Source of the DNA: Hydnum rufescens UP504
Lineage: Eukaryota; Basidiomycota; Agaricomycetes; Cantharellales; Hydnaceae
Assembly (NCBI GenBank): GCA_014904985.1
Contig: MU128951.1
Span: 145,097-209,096, forward strand
DNA: 64,000 nt
Reading direction: 5' to 3'
Position numbers and translations under genes: made by a program. Shown here one piece after another: positions 1 through 11,101 of this stretch (the stretch's first letter is position 1; every line of letters starts with the position of its first letter). Under the pieces are notes generated by a model. That model did no database searches and was not told where the DNA came from. It saw nothing but the letters and a program-made list of their open reading frames with translations.

Positions 1-233
1 GTGTATCCATCCCCTTTTTACCCATAATCCCTTTGATGCACGTATTTGAATCACATCTTGTCCTGTTCCCCCATCCCTTGTTTCCTAAAAAGAATTACAA
101 AAAGAACATATGATTTTCAGGACAAGTTTGATGCAAAAGGAAAGAGTCATGAGGCCATCCAGAAATAGTTATAAAGGGCCCATCGAATACAGACCTTGTT
201 AGCATCAGCCCCAGCTATGCCTATCCAGCAACT

Positions 234-687
234 TGTTACGAGTCATACTCGTAACCTCGCTTACACACGAATAACCAAGCCAATTGCGCCATCACGTGAC
301 CTTAACCCTTGCCGCCATTGTGCCTTCCTCTTTCAGCAATTCCTATTATATACATCCTTCCTTTATTCAACACCCCTTTATCCATAAAATCCTTTTGATC
401 TCTAATAGTATAAGTAGTTACTTGATGTACACTCGCTCTTTAGAAGATCGAGAATATATTGTCAACTGATTGAATTCCACTCTCGCGATCTCAGTTATTG
501 CTCGCGACTCTCATCTTAAAACCTTCATCTATTAAGTCTCAAGAAGCCAGTCTTCCTCGTACATACTCGTCTTTCGTGACTTACATAATCCCCACTTCGC
601 GACCCCCTCGTCAATCACCTTAAGGGCATTTCCTTGTATTCGTCTCGATTACGTCATCGTATCTTTGCCTCAAGTACAACCTTAACA
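234..687 (+). repeat. 5' LTR (454 bp)
   Basis: Direct repeat of 7696-8151, beginning TGTTAC and ending TTAACA. It differs from the 3' copy by about 16 substitutions and two single-base indels. Each substitution replaces CG in one copy by TG or CA in the other. Confidence 0.95.
407..417 (+). promoter_or_regulatory. Candidate LTR TATA box
   Basis: The sequence AGTATAAGTAG lies about 30-36 bases upstream of 445, the first base of the segment complementary to the primer site. In a self-primed element this segment should be the transcript 5' end. The spacing fits a TATA-directed start, but the start itself is inferred. Confidence 0.45.
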
Positions 688-688
688 G

Positions 689-700
689 TATTCTCGATCT
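689..700 (+). other. Primer-binding site, self-priming type
   Basis: Starts two bases after the 5' LTR. Its 12 bases are perfectly complementary to 445-456 inside the LTR, just downstream of a TATA-like box. Tf1 and related chromoviruses prime reverse transcription with the 5' end of their own mRNA by such pairing. I did not recognise a tRNA 3'-end complement here. The mechanism is inferred from the complementarity and position. Confidence 0.7.
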
Positions 701-715
701 AAATAACCGACTTCC

Positions 716-1144
716 TTGAAAGACTCAATATGCCCTCCACTCGACGAAACCCACACCCACAACCAGTCGCCGACAACTATCGCGATGACACAGCCACCGT
801 CAAATCCACTTCCACCCTCTCCTCTCCCAATTGTCCTCGAGGCGCCAATCACCCCTCGGACAACATATCCCACAATACAAACACCACCCAACTCGACGCA
901 AGGTCCGCACATGGGAAACCCTCCCAGCGCCACGTCAACTTCGAGCACCGAGACAATGCTCCTGCGCATGCTGCAACAAATGCAGGCAGACCTAGCACGC
1001 AGCACGCAGATACAAGCGGAAATGGCGCGCACCAACGCACAGATGAACGCTCGCCTCGAAGAACTCGTGAACGAAAACCAGGAACTGCGCAATGAAGTCG
1101 CACACTGCAATTCGTGGTCACCCACCCTCAACGCAAATATGTGA
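716..1144 (+). pseudogene. gag N-terminal remnant
   Basis: Open frame of 142 codons after the primer site. It is Pro/Thr-rich at first and ends in a Gln/Glu/Asn-rich heptad-like stretch (MLQQMQADLA and following), as in the N-terminal part of many fungal chromovirus Gag proteins. It closes at a stop at 1142-1144, while the Gag core continues in another frame from about 1218, so gag is interrupted here. An alternative start in a different frame at 730 (MPSTRR) suggests a second frame change. Confidence 0.55.
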
Positions 1145-1217
1145 CTGAGACAAGTAGTCTCGCCCGCAGCGCACAACTCACAATTCGCACCCCACACCCG
1201 CACTCAAAGCCCTCACT

Positions 1218-3701
1218 TTGAGCCCCAAACCTACCCCGAGGAAAACAATGAGTTTTCACCTCAAAACCTCGACGACACACCGCGAGGCAATTCAGTCACG
1301 TATGCACCACCTAGCAACATTGCACAACCAACTCCGCGACGCACGATGTTCGAGGATGCACACTCCACCCCCCGCGCCTGGGCTCTGCGTTCAGGGCCCA
1401 ACTCCAGGTGTGGACCATCGAGGAACCAAACTCGAACACCTCCCCACCACTCCGCGATACCGCAAAACAGCGACAATCGCCCAACCCTCCGCGCCATCAG
1501 GACACGCACTTCGCGAACCCAAAATCAAAGAGCCGGAGATGTTCTCGGGGCATGACCCCTCTAAACTATACAGATTCCTTGCGCACTGCAAAATGGCGTT
1601 CCGATCGCAACCGTCGCGATTCACGCTAGAGAGCGCGCGCATCATCTGGGCTGGATCGTATCTCATGGATACAGCAAGGCAATGGTTCCAACGCCTCATC
1701 ATGGAGACAGAGGAATCCCCCACACTCTCCAGCTGGATGCTCTTCAAGGAAGAGCTCCACACCTACTTCGGAGACCCAGACGAGGTCGCAACTCAAGAGC
1801 GAAAACTACGCGCGCTCAAGATGAACGACAACCACCGCGTCCTCCGCTACATCAACCAGTTCAAGGAAGTAGCGAGCCTCACCAGATGGAACAACGACGC
1901 ACTCCGCTCGCAGTTCTACCAAGGCTTACCGAACCGTCTACAAGATGACATCTCGCGAGACGGCAAGCCCGCGAAACTCCAAGGCATGTACCAAGCCGTG
2001 CTAAGATTTGATGGCCGGTATTGGGAATGCCAAGAGGAACTTAAAACCACGAGGACCTCAGATCGTGGCACACAACCCTGCACCGCGAACCCCGCATCGT
2101 CGACATCCCCTTCATCCTCGACAAACCCCCCACGCGACCCGAAAGTTCACAAGTCTAATGGCGCGCTCACCGAAGAGGAAAAGGAACGACGAAGACGCGA
2201 AAAGCTCTGCGCATACTGTGGGAATAACGACCATGCAGTAGATAGTTGCCCCAGTCATTGCAACGTACCGCGAACTGCGACAACACCGGCCGCGATGTCC
2301 ACCAGTACCAGCAGCACAACTGCGACAGCAACGTTGCGCACCCCAGTAGCTCGCGCTACGTTCACCTTCTCAGGAGGTCCCAGCACAACAGAGGAACCTC
2401 GCATCACTGAGATCTCATCATCACCCCCCCCCGATGGAACTGCTCATTTAAGAGCCACCATCTCTTCCCTCTCCCCATTGTCATTCATCACCGATGGTCT
2501 CAATCCCCTCCTCTCGGACAGCCCCATCTCAGCACTCGTCGACTGCGGCGCCTCTGAAAACTTCATTGACGCATCGCGAGTACAGAACTCACGCACCGCG
2601 CCGCACCGTCGTCGTTTGGCGACACCACACCCCTTGCGATTATTCGACAGATCGATCGCAAACAACCTCGAGTGTATAGTTACACTCCCAGTCACTTTCG
2701 TGAACTCGTTGCAACAAAAAATCGAGTTCATCGAATCACAACTCCACTCCTCAACTCCCGTTGTACTGGGACTCCCATGGTTGCAACAAGTCAATCCACA
2801 AATCTCGTGGGCCGAAATGCGGATCGAGCACATGGCGCACCACTCGAAACTTGTAACGACGCCATTAAGCATCGACATCATCGCAACGACCGCCTCGACC
2901 CTGGAACCGACAACCACGAACCCCCCAGCTCACAGCATCACAATTGAAGTCTACGAAGCCGAAGACTTCATTCAAGCAGCCAGTGACGATAGCGCAACAC
3001 TCTACGCATGCGTCATCACCAATCCAACCCACGCACGAACAGCATCAGTGGTTCGCAACACTCCCCCCACCTCTGCGTTACCCGAATCAATCCCCATCGA
3101 AGAACGCCAAGACCTCGCACAACAACTCCCCCTGGAATACCACAAATTCCACAACGTCTTCACTGGTACAGTGGCCAGCTATCTACTGCTGCATCGCAAG
3201 TATGACCTTCGATTTGATATCGAAGAAGGATCGCAAGTACTGCGAGGCCCCATATACCCAATGTCAGAAAGCGAACTCACAGCACTACGCGAGTTCATTG
3301 ACGAATTCCTTGCAAAAGGATTCATACACCCTTCGACCTCCCCCGCAGGCGCGCCAATCCTCTTCACGAAAAAGAAAGGTGGCGGGCTTCGCCTTTGCGT
3401 TGATTATCGAGCACTCAATCGCATCACGAAAAAGAGTCGCTACCCCATCCCCCTCATCAACAACCTCCTCAATCGCCTTTGCAGCGCTACGATCTATACG
3501 AAAATCGATCTTTGTGATGGCTACTACAACATCAGAGTTGCCGAAGGACACGAGTGGCTCACATCATTTCGTACACGGTACGGTGCCTATGAGTGGCTCA
3601 TAATGCCAATGGGAGCAGCCAACTCCCCAGCGCAGTTCCAGTATTTCATGAACGACTTGTTCCAGGATATGGTGGATCTGTTCGTCATCGTATATCTCTG
3701 A
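1218..3701 (+). pseudogene. gag core, protease and N-terminal reverse transcriptase
   Basis: Open frame of 827 codons. Around residues 110-280 is a retrotransposon Gag core. A zinc knuckle of CX2CX4HX4C form (CAYCGNNDHAVDSC) lies near residue 330. An aspartic protease motif VDCGASENFID lies near 440; the usual DSG/DTG is DCG here. Reverse transcriptase occupies about 640-827, with LRLCVDYRALN and the palm motifs up to FVIVYL. The frame ends at a stop created by one extra base (about 3698-3700) immediately before the two catalytic aspartates, which follow in the next frame. As assembled no complete polymerase can be made. Confidence 0.85.
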
Positions 3702-4532
3702 TGACATCCTCATTTTCTCCAATTCGCGAGAAGAACACCGCGAACACGTTCGACCGTGTACTACAATGACTCCGCAAAAGAAACCTTCACACCAAGATCT
3801 CGAAGTGCACCTTCCACACAGACACTATCGAGTACCTCGGCTTCATCATCACCCCCTCTGGTGTCCAGATGGACCCTATGAAATTCGACGCGATTCTAAG
3901 TTGGCCCGCGCCCACCTCGGTAAAAGAAGTCCAGTCATTCTTAGGCTTCGCGAAACTTCTACCGCCGCTTCATCGCGAACCTACTCAGACCTCGCGCACC
4001 CCTTAATCCGTCTCACGAAAAAAGACGAAACCTTCGCATGGAACGACGAGACCCAACGAAGCTTTCGAAAGCATCAAAAACACCTTCGTATCAGCCCCCG
4101 TCCTCCACCACTTCGACCCCGAATTATGCATCATCGTAGAAACTGATGCGTCCAACTATGCCATCACCGCGATCTTGTCACAAATCGACGAGAACAATGA
4201 AGTTCGACCTGTCGCGTTCCACTCGTGATCAATGCAAAGCGCGGAACTAAACTACGACATCCACGACAAGGAACTCCTCGCAATCTTCGACGCCTTTGGC
4301 GCCTGGCAAGCGTATCTTGAAGGAGCCATGCACACAGTTTCCGTCATCACGGATCACAAAAACTTGGAGTACTTCACCTCCACGAAACTCCTCACTCGTC
4401 GACAGGCGCGATGGTCAGAATACCTCTCCTCCTTCAACTACATCATCATCTATCGACCAGGACGACTAGGAGGAAAACCAGACGCCCTCACAAGACGCTC
4501 CGACGTTTATCCACCCGAACGAAACGAGGTAT
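3702..4532 (+). pseudogene. reverse transcriptase C-terminus and RNase H fragments
   Basis: Reverse transcriptase continues in shifted frames, then RNase H follows from 4232 (residues such as [22 protein letters not shown] and [11 protein letters not shown]). A TGA at 4226-4228 interrupts the RNase H frame just before an ATG. Its context, TCGTGATCA, fits an Arg CGA codon changed to TGA by a CpG transition. Several frame changes separate the catalytic blocks. Confidence 0.75.
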
Positions 4533-5823
4533 ATGCAACTGCGAACCCGCAAAACCTTCAAACTGATCATTCACGACGCCAAACCCCTCGACTCGGACAC
4601 AGCTCTTAGCGCATACTTAAGAGTGACCCTCGACGATCACCCTCTCGACTCTGAAACGACTCTCACACTGATTTGCAAAGGCACTCGCGACGACACCCTC
4701 GCAATGCAAGTGCGTGAACGCATCGAGACCAACAAAGACGACTCGTCAGCCCCCCCCACCTTCTTCTCACTCGCAGAGGACGCAACATTGCTACTACACA
4801 AAGGACGCGTCTATGTCCCCGACTATCGCGATCTCCGCCTCGACATTCTTCACGCTTCGCATGACCACCTCCTCGTGGGCCACCCAGGCATTCACAAAAC
4901 CATCCGTCTTATTACGCAGAAATACTACTGGCCAGGACTAACAAAAACGGTCAAGGCATACGTACGATCTTGCGTCGTATGTGCTCGCGCGAAATCCTCG
5001 CACCACGCCGCATACGGCCCCCTCAAATTCCTCTCCATTGCTGATCGACCCTGGAACTCGATCGCGATGGACTTCATCACCGGACTCCCACCCTCCTCCT
5101 CATTCGACTCCATCCTCGTTATCATCGACCGATTCACGAAGATGGGTCTCTTCATCCCCATGATCGCGACACTTCCCACAGAAGGACTCGCTGACCTAAT
5201 CATCAATTGGGTCATATCCAAACACGGTACACCCACCAACATCGTCTCAGATCGAGGCTCACTTTTCATTTCCAACTTCTGGAAATCGCTCACGAAGAGA
5301 CTCGGCATCAAACTCAACCTCTCGACCGCGTATCACCCCGAGACCGATGGCCAAACCGAGCGCCTGAACCAAATCCTTCGAGCAGTACTTATGAATTTAC
5401 GTCGACTACCTGCAAGACGACTGGGCGCTACTCCTCCCCCTCGCAGAGTTCGCATACAACAACGCAGAGCACTCCGCGATGAACGTAACACCCTTCTTTG
5501 CGAACAAAGGCTTTCACCCCAACCTCAAGATCAATATCGAAGCAGTGCCTTCGAACGAGGCCAATCAAGCCGCGCTCGACCTTCGCGACGTACACAAGTA
5601 CGTTTGCGACCAACTCGCAATCACATGACAACAAAACGAACAGCAAGTAGCTGGATCGCGACCTCCTTTCCCCACCCTCAACATCGGCGATCAAGTATGG
5701 CTTGACACGCGCAACATTAAAACAAAGCAACCATCGAAGAAACTGGACCACAAGAAACTCAGTCCCTTCCCAGTCACCGAGAAAGTTTCAACACACGCAT
5801 ATCACCTTGGCCTCCCTCGCACC
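4533..5823 (+). pseudogene. integrase fragment
   Basis: The 390-codon frame from 4533 contains a zinc-binding region (HPGIHKT and later CVVCARAK) and the DDE core: Asp in MDFITGLP, Asp in SDRGSLF and Glu in GQTERLNQ. The frame changes after about 5390, and a TGA occurs near 5627 in the tail, so the C-terminal part lies in other frames and is not contiguous with the core. Confidence 0.85.
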
Positions 5824-6156
5824 ATGAACCAAATCCACAACGTCTTCCATGTGCGACTACTCGAGCCCGCTCACCCCGATCCCTTCCCCAATCGCACCCA
5901 ACCACCTCCCCCACCTGTCGAAATTGACGGCGAACTTGAATATGAAATCACAGAAATCGTCGACAGCAAGACCGATCGCCGCTGTCATGGTAACGGCTTA
6001 ATCTATCGCGTACGATGGTCCGGCTACGAGCACACCAACGACAAGTTCAGCTGGCTCCCAGCAGCAGAACTCGCCAATGCTCACGAAGCAGTAATGGACT
6101 TCCATCGCGCACACCCCGAAAAACCAGGACGAGAAGTACTCGACCTAGCAGTATAA
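5824..6156 (+). pseudogene. integrase tail with chromodomain
   Basis: A 110-codon frame ends the sense coding region. It starts with the integrase-tail motif MNQIHNVFHVRLLEPA and then shows a chromodomain (EYEITEIVDSK, YRVRWSGYEHT, FSWLPAAELANA). The aromatic-cage positions appear to be occupied (Tyr in EYE, Trp and Tyr in RWSGY). In chromoviruses this domain guides insertion toward marked chromatin. Confidence 0.85.
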
Positions 6157-6189
6157 ATCGCAACAATCGCAACACCGTGCTTTCGTGAA

Positions 6190-6290
6190 CATATCTCTCT
6201 TCCGCTCTCCACATCTCTCTATCTCTCTTCCTCTCCCCACATCTCTCTATCTCTCTTCCTCTCACCATATCTCTCCCACACGTCTCGATC
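6190..6290 (+). repeat. Pyrimidine-rich tandem repeat
   Basis: About two and a half copies of a roughly 30-base CT-rich unit containing ATCTCTCTATCTCTCTTCCT. It lies between the chromodomain stop and the end of the antisense gene. A short CCTTTT repeat follows at about 6344-6370. Confidence 0.8.
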
Positions 6291-6437
6291 GCTCCGACGT
6301 TCTTGACTTCCTCCTCTTATTTCTTACTCTCGTCCTTTCTGCACCCTTTTCCTTTTCCTTTTCCTTTTCTTCTTACCCGTTAAAACTCCAGTTTACTCCC
6401 CTCAGACAGTCAGAAAAAAAATGAAAATTTTAATTTT

Positions 6438-7545
6438 TTACTCGTCGTTCCCCAACTCACGCTGCTCCCTCGCGATCTCCCACCCTGCCTCGGCATAAGC
6501 CGCGACATCCCCCCATCGCTGTCGCACACTGCGCGCGACACTCACCCGTGACTTCGCGACAGCCAACCCCTGCTCCAACTCCCGCACCCTCACCTCCTCC
6601 AGCTCCACGGCCGCGGACGCCTCCGCAGCGGCCCATCGCGCGAGCACCGCGCATTGCGCCAACTTGGGTGTCGGGTCATCGGCCCACGTCTCCTCAGTGC
6701 GCTTCAAGAGACTCTCAACCCGCAGAAGCAAGTCGCCTGCAGAGAGCTCAGGCACAGCCCCAGGCACCCCCCCAGGCACTTCCTCCTCAACCCCCTCCGC
6801 AGGAGAAGGCGAACCCTTTGACTCAGGCGACGCAACGTGTCGTCGCCTGGAAGTGTGCGAAGGCTCCTCGCCGCCCTCAGCAACCCGCTTCAAGTGCCGA
6901 TGACCCACCGGCACCAGGGAACACTTCTTGTTCCGCTTCGCGCATGCCTGGCAGCGAAAACGAGGACCGGACACGCACAAAGGTTCCTCCCCCTTCTTAC
7001 CACTGGCCACCCATCGAGCGTGCACAGATGAGCACCAATCGCACTAAAAAACACCAAGTCAGCGACATCGAGACTTCAAAAAATCACACTCACCATCGAG
7101 GATCCCTCATCCTCACCCAACACGATAGGTGCATCTCTCGACGCACCCCTCGGCACCTCCGCCACGGCTGCGTGCCGAGCAGCATCCTTGGCCTTGCGCC
7201 GCGCCTCAGCATCGAGACGACGCGCCTCCTCTAAAGCGTGCACCGCCGCCTCTTCCTGGGCACGACGAACGCCCACATCGTTCTCGATCCGCTCGACATG
7301 CAGACGCCAAGCTGCAAGGGCCAAACCCATCTCCGGCACGAGAGGCGACACCTCGGGCATCTGACCTTGCAGATGCACCTGCCGCTTTACAAAAATCAAC
7401 GCAACTCACAGAAAACAGAAAAAGTTTCATCACTTACCTCCCACTTCACCAACTCAACCTTCGCAGTCGCAACCGCCTCCTCGGTCTGGAGGATTTCCAT
7501 CGCTGCCTTCGTCTTGATCAAAGAGAGAATAGCTTCGTCGGCCAT
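6438..7545 (-). CDS. Antisense spliced gene inside the retrotransposon, cysteine-motif protein
   Basis: Predicted three-exon gene on the strand opposite gag-pol: 7438-7545, 7094-7378 and 6438-7043. Both introns (59 and 50 nt) are phase 0. The first runs GTAAGT to CAG; the second runs GTGAGT, a CTGAC branch-like site, then TTTTTTAG. The joined frame is about 332 residues without a stop. Exons 1 and 2 are Ala/Glu/Arg-rich and probably coiled coil. Exon 3 opens with six cysteines, C132-X2-C135-X18-C154-X7-C162-X2-C165-X6-C172; the CQACAKRNKKC part matches the CX2CX6C half of fungal Zn2Cys6 clusters. A second helical region follows. Function is unknown; a nucleic-acid-binding role is a guess. It stays open while the sense genes are broken. 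Start chosen as the first ATG before a good donor. Confidence 0.7.
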
Positions 7546-7683
7546 ATCGATGATGATGGTACGGAATCAGAAGTGAACACAACAAACCCGCCCTTTATAG
7601 GAACCACCATGGCAACCACCGAAACCACCAAAAAACACCCACCTCGCAAAACTCGAGTTATGCGCTTCAAGGGCTTCACGCTC

Positions 7684-7692
7684 AAAGGGGGG
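7684..7692 (+). other. Polypurine tract
   Basis: AAAGGGGGG three bases before the 3' LTR, the expected position of the plus-strand primer. Confidence 0.85.
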
Positions 7693-7695
7693 TAC

Positions 7696-8151
7696 TGTTA
7701 CAAGTCGTACTCGTAACCTCGCTTACGCACGAATAACCAAGCCAATCGCGCCATCATGTGACCTTAACCCTTGCCGCCATTGTGCCTTCCTCTTTCAGCA
7801 ATTCCTATTATATACATCCTTCCTTTATTCAACACCCCTTTATCCATAAAATCCTTTTGATCTCTAATAGTATAAGTAGTTACTTGATGTACACTCGCTC
7901 TTTAGAAGATCGAGAATATATTGTCAACTGATTGAATTCCACTCTCGCAATCTCAGTTATCGCTCGTGACTCTCATCTTAAAACCTTCGTCTATTAAGTC
8001 TCAAGAAGCCGGTCTTCCTCGTACGTACTCGTCTTTCATGACTTACATAATCCCCACTTCACGACCCCCTCGTCAATCGCCTTAAGGGCATTTCCTTGTA
8101 TTCATCTCGATTACGTCATCGTATCTTTCGCCTCGAGTACAACCCTTAACA
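7696..8151 (+). repeat. 3' LTR (456 bp)
   Basis: Direct repeat of 234-687, followed by the target duplication CAACT at 8152-8156. It keeps the TATA-like box and the segment complementary to the primer site. Confidence 0.95.
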
Positions 8152-8156
8152 CAACT

Positions 8157-10195
8157 TTCACTTGTCTATCGCCATTTTGATCACATCGACAACGATCCTT
8201 TCATTGGCATCCATTCTTCCACTCCCATTTGCTATTCCCCTACACCTGAAAATTCGTTTGAAGGGATCGTTCTATCAAAAAGTATCAAGTGGATGAGATA
8301 CGTTATCTGGGTATGAGATCACTATGCCCCCTACCAACGAAAGGACCTTGAAGTTGTCCTGGTAGTCACCTTACGAATTCCAACTGGTGACAAGATACCT
8401 CCTCGAGTATTCCCAACTTCAGTTCTCAATCTGGAAGTAATAGATGCTGTCCAGGGTAAGAGGTTTTCTCCATGCAACAAAGACCATTTAATCGAGTGGG
8501 AGCAGATATCTACCCAACAGTCAGTCAAATCTATCAAGCATGACATTTTACGTTGGACAAGGCATCACAGTGGATGGAAGGATGGACTTGGTGGTTTCAA
8601 GAGTGGAAAAGTAGAAGGAATGAAGATGAAGTCTTTACTGAATATGGGTGGTAGAAGTAGGAATTCACAGTGCATTGCAAGGGACTGCAATCTAAAGTGT
8701 TTGCCATCTGTAGAAGGAATAACTGGCTAGTATCTGAAAATGCGAGTTTGGAAGTGCTCTAACCTTAAACCTCAATCAATGATCTGTTGGAGTGTTTAGG
8801 ACAACTTTATCATGCTACAGCCCAAAGATATCAAGGAAACCCAGTTGAAATAACTCCATTCAACAAACAAAATAAAAAGTTTTCTACATGTCAAAAAATA
8901 TGCTTATGTAACCAAGATTTGTAATCAAAAACCCGGACTCAAAAGTATGACAAAGCTATTTGTATGACTAAGCAAAAGATATGACTCAGCCTGATTTAGT
9001 CATCCAAACATCCCACAACTGCGCCATTCCAAACATCACACAGACTTTGGCACAGAAAAGTACACAGACATCCAAAAATACATATAAGGAATTGAATTTT
9101 GTAGTTTTAGGTAGCTTTTAGATAAGACTCCCCTTGAAATAAAGTAGTTACAGACGAGAAATTCAAGTGGCCAAGTAACTGAAAGGCATACTCAGAGCAA
9201 CAACGAGAAGTTGTAGATAGTTGTAGGACCCTCAGTGTAGGTGTGCTAGATGTCTAAGCCCTGAATCATATGATAATAGGTTCAAGCCCATAAAAGTTTA
9301 AAATCAGAAATAGCTTCTAAGTTTCAATTCAACAATCGTGATACAAGTAGTCCAGCTAGAGTCAGAAACATTACGTCATATCAGAGTCATCCATACCATT
9401 TCTATACCTAGTAAGCCAATCAACCCATTGAGACTAACCTGAGCCCCTCCCATACCTTTTCATTCCCAACCCCTATAACCTTAGCCAATATCTGGTGGTG
9501 TTAGTAATTTCTGCAGAGCGATAAAGCATCTTCTACACTGCTGTGGCCTGTCTATTGACCTGTTGAAGATACAGGGCCATTGGAAGTCTGATGCGTTTCA
9601 GCGATACCTGCGGAAGACGGATGAGATTTTGTCATTCAATATCAACCGCCAGGATGTTCAACATCATTTCCAGGTTCATCATTGAGGGCAATGGTTCCTT
9701 TCCTTGTAAAATGGACTAAATGGACTAAATGTACTTATATCTGCCTCTCTTCTGCTATTCATTCTGTGTCATGTCTGCTAGATGGGTTTCATAGTCGCGG
9801 TGCCACATGACTCTGGGTGTGCCCTTGGCCACCTTTGGGTCTCACAGTCATGTGCCCTGCATTTCGCGCTCCAAGGTTCCAGCCCAATAGGTCTGGTTCC
9901 CTTCCCCCATCTAGCTGTGACCAGGAATGAGCTATTATCTAACTGCCAGAGTCTGAGAACGAGGCACGAGTATCAGACTCACAGTTAGATAAGCAAGTGG
10001 TTTGAGTCACACTTCTCCACTTCAACTTCTGAGACTCAAAACGGCCCTGATAGTAGAGAGTATAAATCGGTTGGATGGATCAGTGTTGTCGGAAGCGATT
10101 TTAAGTTGGATGATAGGTGAGTTAACTGCATCTTTCTTTCCATGTTTCTGTAATGCAATGTGACTTTGTTGTTTATTGTAGTGCATATTAGGGGG
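8157..10195. other. Gene-free AT-rich interval
   Basis: No reading frame with splice sites or family motifs was found. A short plus-strand stretch near 8340-8570 reads like protein over about 75 codons (IPTGDKIPP, LIEWEQIS), which could be a decayed gene fragment. I do not recognise it. Confidence 0.5.
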
Positions 10196-10491
10196 CTTCA
10201 TGGTAGAGAAAACTAGAGCAAAACTGAAAGCAAAAGTGTGACACAAGCACCAATTTTGTTTTTGTGGTGATACAATGGATTTGATGAGTCCCCCAGAAGT
10301 GGCTGTACTTTACAGAACTGGGTGAGGCCCAGTTTTGTTCCAGTTTTTGATCAGTTGGACCTCTGGTGCTGCTTCATGAAACTGGAGCAAAACTGCACTT
10401 TTGTTCCAGTTTTGCCCAGTTTTGCCACATCCTTTCCAGTTTTGATTTTTCAGTTGTGTCACACTTTTGCTCCAGTTTCACTACCATGAAC
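10196..10491. mobile_element. Inverted-repeat (MITE or foldback-like) element
   Basis: The arms 10196-10246 and 10453-10491 are inverted copies (CTTCATGGTAG and following, against the reverse complement of CTACCATGAAC). The left arm carries an extra insertion of about 11 bases. Inside are several copies of a CCAGTTTTG motif. No coding capacity and no clear target duplication. Confidence 0.5.
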
Positions 10492-10536
10492 ACTCCCAAC
10501 CTGACTACCCGGCCACTTAAGGACAGCACCCAGAAT

Positions 10537-10720
10537 CCTGGAATGTGGATCTACATTTCACAGGACACCCCCAAAATCCGTGAGCAGAAGCACCTACATT
10601 TGCCAGATTTTTTCACCCAAAATCCGTGAACTGGATCTACGTTTCGCGAAAATTTCGTCTGAAAATCCGTGAATTACGCCTCAAAGTGCTAATAGAGCTC
10701 GCGGGGGGTCCTCCAGAAGC
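10537..10720. repeat. Diverged short repeat with AAAATCCGTGA units
   Basis: Three copies of AAAATCCGTGA in about 130 bases, followed by GAGCTCGCGGGGGG. A similar arrangement (ATTCCGTGAA units, then TAGCTCGCGGGGG) occurs at about 38350-38640, suggesting a dispersed repeat family. The rest of 10721-11101 shows nothing. Confidence 0.35.
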
Positions 10721-11101
10721 GGAGGCGAAACATTTCATTTGCGTTACAGCTATTATATATTTAGATTATCAAAGCCAAACTTTTCAGTTCAGAGATCCAT
10801 CGGTTCATCTAAGGACCATCCCTTCCTTGCGTAGAAACTTCAGTTGCGATGTTGACTTCGTTTGATCCCAACCATGCGTCGAAACCCCCACCCTACATCT
10901 CTGTCCTCTGCTCCGTTTCCGTCATCTGAATTTGACTTATAATTTATGGTACGGATTGCCTAAATACATTAATCCAACGATCCAGACTACGGGCGGTGCA
11001 GAATTCAGCCTCCCAGAGAGACGCACAACAACTGCCATGTAGGAGAACAACACTCATCACCAGACCAACAAACTGAGGGGATCGACCACTCCTGTCATCT
11101 A

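Larger units (their letters stand above)
234..8151 (+). mobile_element. Ty3-type chromovirus LTR retrotransposon, degenerate gag-pol
   Basis: Full-length element bounded by direct LTRs that start TGTTAC and end TTAACA. The 5-bp target duplication CAACT is perfect (229-233 and 8152-8156). Order inside is gag, protease, reverse transcriptase, RNase H, integrase, chromodomain, which is the Ty3/Gypsy order with the C-terminal chromodomain of chromoviruses. Sense coding capacity is broken by several frameshifts and stops, so the copy is not autonomous as assembled. An opposite-strand gene lies between the chromodomain and the 3' LTR. Confidence 0.95.
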
